From: Tiliqua scincoides
Lineage: Eukaryota > Chordata > Lepidosauria > Squamata > Scincidae
Reading direction: 5' to 3'
Length of the DNA: 64,000 nt
NCBI RefSeq assembly: GCF_035046505.1
Contig: NC_089822.1
Span: 217,554,419 to 217,618,418 of the forward strand
In this document: positions 57,507 to 64,000 of the stretch, in pieces
How positions within the stretch are numbered: position 1 is the stretch's first letter
Layout of the letters: each line of letters starts with the position of its first letter
Made by a program: the position numbers and the translations under genes
Notes under the pieces: model-generated
The model's input: the letters and a program-made list of their open reading frames with translations, nothing else
Told to the model about the DNA's origin: nothing
The model's database searches: none

Positions 57507-59092
57507 TTAAAATTTTTAATTATTTTCCAAAATAAAAACAACAAATATAAACAAACACATAACAAACACAAACTCAATACACAATACACAAAAAACCCAC
57601 AAAAACATACAGTTGAAGGGTGCAGGTAATCATATATCAATATATCTAATCGATCAATACAGATCTTCTAATCTTGTTCCTCTTCTAGTTTAGCCTCTTA
57701 ATATCATTTATCTAACATATCATATGCTGTATAATATATAATGTATACAATATATTCATCTAAATGCCCTGACTTATACATCTACAACTTCATTTTCAAT
57801 CAAGCATAAAATGGTCTCCATTGCTCTATCTGTGTCGGTTTACGCTGTTGATCCAAAATCTCTGTAAGCCTATCCATTTCCGCCACATTCATTATTTTCT
57901 CTATTAATTCATTTTTCGTTGGAATTTTAATATCTTTCCAGTATCTAGCATATAAAATCCTTGCAGCAGTTGATATCATAATAACTAAAGACACATCATT
58001 TTCTTTATCTATAATGTCTAAGGTGATATTAAGCAAAAATAACTCTGGTTTCAGCGGTATCGTAAATCTAACAATCTCTTGTATTAGATTCCTTACCATT
58101 TTCCAGTATGCTTGCATTTTTTTTACATGTCCACCACATATGATAAAACGTCCCTTCTTCACATTTACACTTCCAACAATTTTTTGATATGTTCTGATTC
58201 ATTTTTACCAGTTTTACTGGTGTCATGTACCATCTATAAAACATTTTATATACATTTTCTTTAAAATTTGTGGTTCTAGTAAATTTTATATTATATTTCC
58301 AAATCTGTTCCCATTGTTCTAATGTAATATTATGGCCTATATTTTGCACCTGTTTTATCATACGTTATTTTATTGTTTCTTCATGCATCTCAAAATCCAA
58401 TAGGAACATATACATTCTTTTGATAAACTTTTCTTTTGTTTCTAAGAGTATTCTATCAAATGGCCTCTGTTCTGAATAGAATCCTTCTTATTTATCTTTC
58501 CCAAATTTTGAATCAAGTTGCAAGCGAGTCCACCAGTCCATCTCCACACCCTGTCTTAACAGCTCTTCTTTTGTCCTTAGTTGCCCATCTTTCTTCAATA
58601 AACTTTCATATCTAAGCGTTTTTGTTGTCTCTAGTAAATTTGGCCGGGTACATGCTTCTAGTGGCACCACCCGTCTGGGGATTTTGGTATACATCTGTCT
58701 TCGTATTTTAGCCCAGATCCATAATAAAGATTTCCTTAATATATGATTATTGAATCGCTTATATTCGTTTGTTTTTCCATACCAAACAAATGCATGCCAT
58801 CCCCATTCAAGATCATGTCCCTCCAGTTTAAGTAATCTTTGATCTTCTAATATAATCCACTTTAATCCATAGTAGTGCTGCGGCCTGATAATATAAAAAC
58901 CAATCAGGAAGCCCCATGCCTCCTCTTAGTTTCACATCTTGCAAGGCCTTCATTTTAATTCTTGGTTTCTTTCCCTGCCAGATGAATTTCGAGATAATTT
59001 GATTAGTTTCTTTAAATATATCTTGCTTCAAAATTACAGGGTTTGGAAAAGAGAGTTTATTTTAGGCAAAACATTCATTTTCACTGCAGCAA
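57507..59092 (-). mobile_element. L1 LINE 3' part with 13-bp target duplication
   Basis: Minus-strand translations give KFIWQGKKPRIKMKALQDVK, GGMGLPDWFLYYQAAALLWI and GTFYHMWWTCKK, the L1 ORF2 C-terminal region, in several broken frames. GGCCATAACTTTT occurs at both borders (57494-57506 and 59093-59105). It inserted into the inner hAT, so it is the youngest layer of the nest. Confidence 0.9.
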
Positions 59093-59499
59093 GGCCATAA
59101 CTTTTGAAGGAAAGAAGTTATTTCAATTCTGTTTTTCGCATTGCATTCCACTGGGAATTCCACATCCAATGGTGTATGGCATGACGTGATAGCTCCTAAA
59201 GCTGTGGTGTTAGCGTGTCACGCCCCGGCACATCACCCAGTGCAGCTTGCACCCCCCCTAGTGACACCACTAGGTGACACCAACCTTAGTGATGTCATTG
59301 GTGGGAAGGTTGGGTGTTGTTGGTCACTGGCTTAGATGACTTTTAAAGTGGATTCTAAACATTCATGATGGACTATAGTCTATCAGTAGTTATTAACCAT
59401 GATGGCTACATTGAACCTCCAGATGCAGGGGCAGTATGTCACCGAGTCAGGGATGTTTCTGTTTGTGGAGGGTATGAGCACTCTTAACTCCAGAGCCCA

Positions 59500-59755
59500 G
59501 GTCAACCAGGTGGGTAGTCCCGGGCTCCCAGTTGAACTTTGACTTCTGTGGCTGAGGTTTGCGAGGTGTGTAGACCTGGGCTTCCACCTGGACTTGAGCC
59601 CAGATCTACCTACTGGGTAGACCTGGGCTCCCATTCGGACTGCCCTCTGGAGCAATTTCTTCCAGTTGGATAGACCTGGGCTCTTGGTTGAACTTTGGCT
59701 TCTGTGGCTGAGGCTTGCTAGGTGGGCACACCTGGGCTCCCATCCAGACTTGGTC
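59500..59755 (+). repeat. Imperfect tandem repeat around AGACCTGGGCT
   Basis: AGACCTGGGCT or its variants, each followed by TCC or CTTCC and a CAGTTGAACTT or CATCC(A/G)GACT stretch, occur four to five times at uneven spacing. No gene is seen. Confidence 0.5.
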
Positions 59756-60081
59756 CAGATTAATTAATTTTCTTTCCATGAGGGGGTGTCAAATAATCTA
59801 GCAACCCCAGCAGTACTCGGCAAATAAAATGCAGAAAATAGGAGCGTGTTCACTTTTCACAGAGCACTTTATAGCCCAGTCCCATTTTACATGCTATAAA
59901 AAGGTTCACCCAATATTTATTTGCTTATTTAAAAGTTTTCTATGCTACCTTTCTTTGATAGATCCAGCACAGCTCACAGTAAAAATTTAAAAGTATATTT
60001 TAAAAAATCACAAAACAAAGGACAACAGGTACACAATCAACAGACAGGAAAAAGCCCCTTTGAATGCCCGCTTAGAAGATA

Positions 60082-60663
60082 AAGGGCGCAATTCTATCCT
60101 GTGCTGGAACAGGCAAGCCAAGAGGCTTGTGCTATATCCAGTGCAGGATAGGGGCCATAAGCGGCTCAGACAGAGACAAGGGGAAACATTTCCCCTTACC
60201 TCCAGGTAAGGGCCACTGGTCCCTATGGGTCTCCTTGGACTTGCGCCCCCTCTTGAGGTGGCACAAGTCTGAGGAGAGCAGAGTGGCTTGAAGCTGCTCC
60301 ATTCTCCCCGGAAATGGGGTTGGGGGTCCAGCAGTTATGCCCCGCCTCCCGCTCCCTGCCCACCCACCCGCTCTGGGGCTGCCCACTGCCTGCCCTCCCC
60401 CCGCCCAGGAACGTCCCTGCCCTCCTCCCGCCTCTTCCCCTTGCTTACCTGTGTGTCTTGCATCTGCCCAGCTGGGCCGATGCAACCCGCGTAGAGGAAG
60501 CTGGTGCAGGGGCTTACATCAGCCTCTGCAGACTGGTGCTTCCCTGGGTGTCGGCCTGGCTTCCTCCTGAGGAGGCGCAAACATGCCTTGCGGCACGTTT
60601 GCAACCTTCCTGGGCCAGCACAAGGGACTTGCATTGACCCATATCAAGGGTTGGATTGCATCC
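60082..60663. mobile_element. GC-rich element with decayed inverted ends
   Basis: AAGGGCGCAATTCTATCCTG and CAAGGGTTGGATTGCATCC are roughly inverse and resemble the AATCCTA termini of 21386-21796. The interior is GC-rich and non-coding. Confidence 0.35.
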
Positions 60664-61640
60664 AAAGTGGGATATAAATGTGCAAATAAATAAGTAAAAA
60701 GAGGGAGATAAAAATATAGACTAATAAAAGTGGTCAGAGGAGACCTACTGAAACAAACAGGTTTTAAGCCTTCTCTGAAAAAAGCTGGCAGGGAGGTGGT
60801 GAAAAAGCTGGTGAATTTATAAACAAACCCAGAGAAACTGAACAGGTAAGGAATGACATGACCATGACACAGCAGATTTGCCAGCTGAGGCCAGTTTAGG
60901 AACTGCTGGGCAATTGTGCAGTTGGCAGAGTGCAAGCAGAAACCCAATTCTCCTAAAACCTACATGTGCACCTTGATGTTAGACATAGACCACCTGTTGG
61001 ATAAATGTCTGCAAGAACTGGAGCACGGTGAGAACAAGGCAGGGATAAGCCAGGAGAATATGCAAATGTCTCTGTTGCACATTTTGAGGTTAGTTTCTGT
61101 GGGGAAAAGGGGACTAAGAGGTGTTGTGCAAAGGCATTTCATATTTAAAAGTAGCAACAATATCAAGCACAGTAATTATTTCCAAAGTGTCATAAGGATC
61201 ATAAAACGCCACCCTCCACATAGGGACAGTAATCACAAAAAATCCAAAAACAGTAAACTGAAACAGCATGAGGTTTTGCAATTGGGAGATAGTAAAATTG
61301 GACACCAAATTCATCAAAGATGATACTGAACATTATTTTACATAGGAGAAACTTTGTTGTGAATTGAAGAGGAAGCAGGAGCAATGGTAGAAGCTTCTAG
61401 ATCAGATTCGTCGATTTGCTCAGAAGCACAAGGATTTCTTCCACACAGGAGGCACCTAACAAGACAATCACGGAACTGGAAAGGAAAAGTTTAAATGTAC
61501 ATCTGGTTCCTGCCAAATTTAACCCTATGTCACACTTTTTTTTTCTTTTTGCTATGCGTTATAATTTTATTATATAACATCTTAAAACCATAGACAGTAT
61601 TTGGTGTACTATGGATCGCAGCATACCACCAGCTCCATAG
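60664..61640. other. Intergenic, nothing certain
   Basis: It starts with a SINE-like tail (GTGGGATATAAATGTGCAAA). The rest shows no gene and no named repeat. Confidence 0.4.
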
Positions 61641-62003
61641 TCCTTTACAAGTCTACTCAGAAGCTCAATAGGCCTTACTCTCTAGTAACTGTTTATAGAT
61701 TGCAGCTTTTTTAAACAAAACAAAACAAAACTGGCCTCGCACCTGTGCTTTAAACAGAAGACTGATACACAAAAATTTAACAGATGGAGGTTTCTCCATC
61801 ACTCCATCTCTATTGCAAGAATAATTTGACATGCTTAATTTCTTTGACAGGCTGCTCTTAAAGCCACAGGAGCAGGACCAGTGTATAGCTAGCAACCCTA
61901 TGTACAAACTACCTTTGTACCTTCTTCCAAATATTAGTTTCACAGCATCAGAAAAGTTTCACAGTATCAGTACCCTTCATGTGGTATCAGTGTCTGTATT
62001 TAC

Positions 62004-62596
62004 AAGACATAGTGGAAATGGAAAAGGTGCAAAAGAGAGCGACTAAGATGATTACGGGGCTGGGGCACCTCCCTTATGAGGAAAGGCTATGGCGTTTGGG
62101 CCTCTTCAGCCTAGAAAAGAGACGCCTGAGGGGGGACATGATTGAGACATACAAAATTATGCAGGGGATGGACAGAGTGGATAGGGAGATGCTCTTTACA
62201 TTCTCACATACCAGAGCCAGGGGACATCCCCTAAAATTGAGTGTTGGGAGAGTTAGAACAGACAAAAGAAAATATTTCTTTACTCAGCGTGTGGTTGGTC
62301 TGTGGAACTCCTTGCCACAGGATGTGGTGATGGCGTCTGGCCTGGACGCCTTTAAAAGGGGATTGGACAAGTTTCTGGAGGAAAAATCCATGATGTGTAT
62401 GTGCCATGCCATGATGTGTATGTGCAACCTCCTGATTTTAGAAATGGGCTATGTCAGAAAGCCAGATGCAAGGGAGGGCACCAGGATGAGGTCTCTTGTT
62501 ATCTGGTGTGCTCCCTGGGGCATTTGGTGGGCCGCTGTGAGATACAGGAAGCTGGACTAGATGGGCCTAATCCAGTGGGTCTGTTCTTATGTTCTT
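62004..62596 (+). mobile_element. CR1 3' end, young
   Basis: The frame reads [20 protein letters not shown] and onward through the C-terminal domain, then the 3' UTR and GTTCTTATGTTCTTAA. Small deletions distinguish it from the 55068 copy. Confidence 0.92.
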
Positions 62597-62663
62597 AAAT
62601 GGAGTTGTTTTGCACCATAATGAGAACAACAATCATATAATGATCCTGTCATGATCATCTGGT

Positions 62664-62743
62664 GCCTGCTTACACAGAAATAAGTCCCATTGTTTTCAAT
62701 GGGGCTTGCTCCCAGGAAAGTGGATATAGGATTGCAACCCAAG
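62664..62743. repeat. Palindromic ~80-bp AATCCTA repeat
   Basis: CTGCTTACACAGAAATAAGT to GTGGATATAGGATTGCAACC. Confidence 0.65.
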
Positions 62744-62941
62744 TTGTCAAGTGTTGGAGTGCGAACAACAGGGAAGGCAAATGAAATTGAAATATCTTTG
62801 CTTTTCTGAATGTAGGTGTGGGGGGGTGGGGTTTCTTGTTCAGGAGTATTATCCTATGTCCGTTTGCTTGGGAGGGTTGGCCAGCAGATTGCTCCTATGT
62901 GACCTGGTCAGCTCTGGGAACACTGGCATAAAAAACCAAGA

Positions 62942-63235
62942 TCATAAGAAGAGCCCTGCTGGATCAGGCCAAAGGTCCATCTAGTCCAGCTCCCTGTATC
63001 TCACAGTGACCCACCAGTGGTTGGCAACCTTCAGTCTCGAAAGACTATGGTATAAGCCTACAGCACCCAGTATTCCCAGGCGGTCTCCCATCCAAGCATT
63101 AACTAGGCCTGACCCTGCTTAGCTTCCAAGATCAGACAAGATTGGGCATGTGCAGGGTAACAGTTGCTGTCAGGGAGCACACAAGACCACAAGAGACCTG
63201 CATCCTGGTGCCACTCCCTTGCATCTGATATCTGC
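62942..63235 (-). mobile_element. CR1 3' tail split by a 5S SINE
   Basis: The CR1 3' UTR starts ATAAGAAGAGCCCTGCTGGA, is interrupted after CACCAG, and resumes at CAGGGAGCACACAAGACCAC. It is an older subfamily copy than the neighbours. Confidence 0.85.
63018..63168 (-). mobile_element. 5S rRNA-headed SINE (SINE3 type)
   Basis: The minus strand reads as most of a 5S rRNA gene: GTCTGATCTTGGAAGCTAAG, then GCTTGGATGGGAGACCGCCT and GGGTGCTGTAGGCTT, including the internal promoter boxes. It is joined to a 33-nt tail (63021-63053) identical to the 3' end of the zinc-finger LINE copies. It inserted into a CR1 tail. It is not a 5S gene, because of the changes and the attached tail. Confidence 0.92.
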
Positions 63236-63857
63236 ATTTTACACTGTCATTGCTAAGAGGACACTTACTTAAAATGAAGCACAGACTTTACTACCCCAGC
63301 AACATTGTGTATTAATACAGACATGGTAGTTTTTGTTCATTCATTTTGTGTTTGCTGCTGTAAAACTTAAATGGTAGTCACAACCGAGTTAAATGTGGTG
63401 GAAGAAAACAGAAAAGATACCTAGGCTTTTTGCTCGTTGTATACTAGATGTAACATTAAATTATGTGGCCACAAGGTGGAAGCATTGCAAACAGTTCAGC
63501 ATGCTGCAAAGCCGCACTAAGGTAACCTGTGACAAGCCAGGAATAGCTCTATGCTTTAGTATTTGTGTACAAGAATATTTTGTATTGCTTGATTTACTTT
63601 CGGGCTAGTGGGCAGACAGTAGTGCATGACTGAGCTGTTGCGTCATCCAAAAAGCAGGTCAAGCACATTAAATATTTTTAACCTTCCTGCAGTGAGTATG
63701 AACCCCTTTGTGTCTATTATGAAAGTCTTGCATGGCTTGATATAAAAACAACACAGTGTTCTATACTTATGAAAGTTCAGACCTAAAGACAAGCGACGTG
63801 GATACTGAATGTATTAGGGAGGAGCACAAAAGTTCAGGACAGCTTTTTGCAGTTTTT

Positions 63858-64000
63858 ATAAGAACAGCCCCACTGATCAGGCCATAGGCCCATCTGGTCC
63901 AGCTTCCTGTATCTCACAGCAGCCCACCAAATGCCCCAGGGAGCACACCAGATCACAAGAGACCTCATCCTGGTGCCCTCCCTTGCATCTGACATTCTGA
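63858..64000 (-). mobile_element. CR1 3' tail, cut by the window end
   Basis: It starts ATAAGAACAGCCCCACTGAT and continues through the CR1 3' UTR to the last base. Confidence 0.85.

Larger units (their letters stand above)
56293..59272. mobile_element. Inner hAT element with perfect target duplication
   Basis: It starts CAGTGGCGTCGCTAGG and ends CCTAGTGACACCACTA. GGTGACAC flanks it exactly at 56285-56292 and 59273-59280. A fragment of the 24713 hAT family (56602-56725), two AATCCTA repeats and an L1 lie within it. Confidence 0.85.
54906..59300. mobile_element. Outer hAT element of a transposon nest
   Basis: The ends CAGTGGCATCAAGAC and CCTTAGTGATGTCATTG belong to the 3883-4224 family. It now contains a CR1 (55068-55624) and a second hAT (56293-59272), which itself holds an L1. 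No certain target duplication was found for the outer layer. Confidence 0.55.

Noticed and set aside
63054-63165. A functional 5S rRNA gene
   Set aside because: The sequence has several changes from 5S rRNA, lacks the first bases and a T-run terminator, and is fused to a LINE tail.

Overview
The window is vertebrate nuclear DNA, most likely from a squamate reptile. It carries three split host genes in the order known from mammals: IL17RB (+), ACTR8 (-) and SELENOK (-). The repeats point to a lizard or snake: CR1 LINEs ending in an 8-bp ATGTTCTT-type repeat, a SINE with a 5S rRNA head, tRNA-headed SINEs, L1-clade LINEs, and many hAT and Tigger-like DNA transposons. The exact species cannot be told from the sequence.

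Layout. Positions 1-19447 hold the 3' two thirds of IL17RB: seven exons, from the end of the ectodomain through the membrane helix to the SEFIR exon. The 5' exons lie left of the window. Positions 19450-23750 are the spacer between the convergent ends of IL17RB and ACTR8, with a GC-rich block at 22719-23637. Positions 23755-42853 hold all 13 coding exons of ACTR8 (628 residues). Its tenth intron contains a CR1 LINE with an open 706-codon reading frame. Positions 45355-50319 hold all of SELENOK (94 residues), including the in-frame UGA selenocysteine codon and a SECIS element in the 3' UTR. ACTR8 and SELENOK each start in a GC- and CpG-rich block (about 42570-43000 and 50170-50560). Positions 50600-64000 show no gene and are packed with repeats, among them a nest of transposons at 54906-59300.

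The three genes do not form one pathway. IL17RB is a cytokine receptor (IL-17B, IL-25), ACTR8 is a nuclear INO80 subunit, and SELENOK is an ER-membrane selenoprotein. Every splice junction reported here was read from GT/AG sites, and frame and codon counts agree: 1887 nt for ACTR8, 285 nt for SELENOK, 1167 nt for the visible part of IL17RB.

I found no new multi-gene system. The most interesting signals are: a stem-loop that splicing would place just after the selenocysteine UGA of SELENOK; a final intron whose removal or retention leaves the same protein end; a 5S-headed SINE that shares its tail with a LINE present three times here; two short copies of that LINE with nearly the same 5' break; a hAT/CR1/hAT/L1 nest with readable target duplications; and a palindromic repeat of about 80 bp with some 20 copies, several beside the two promoters.
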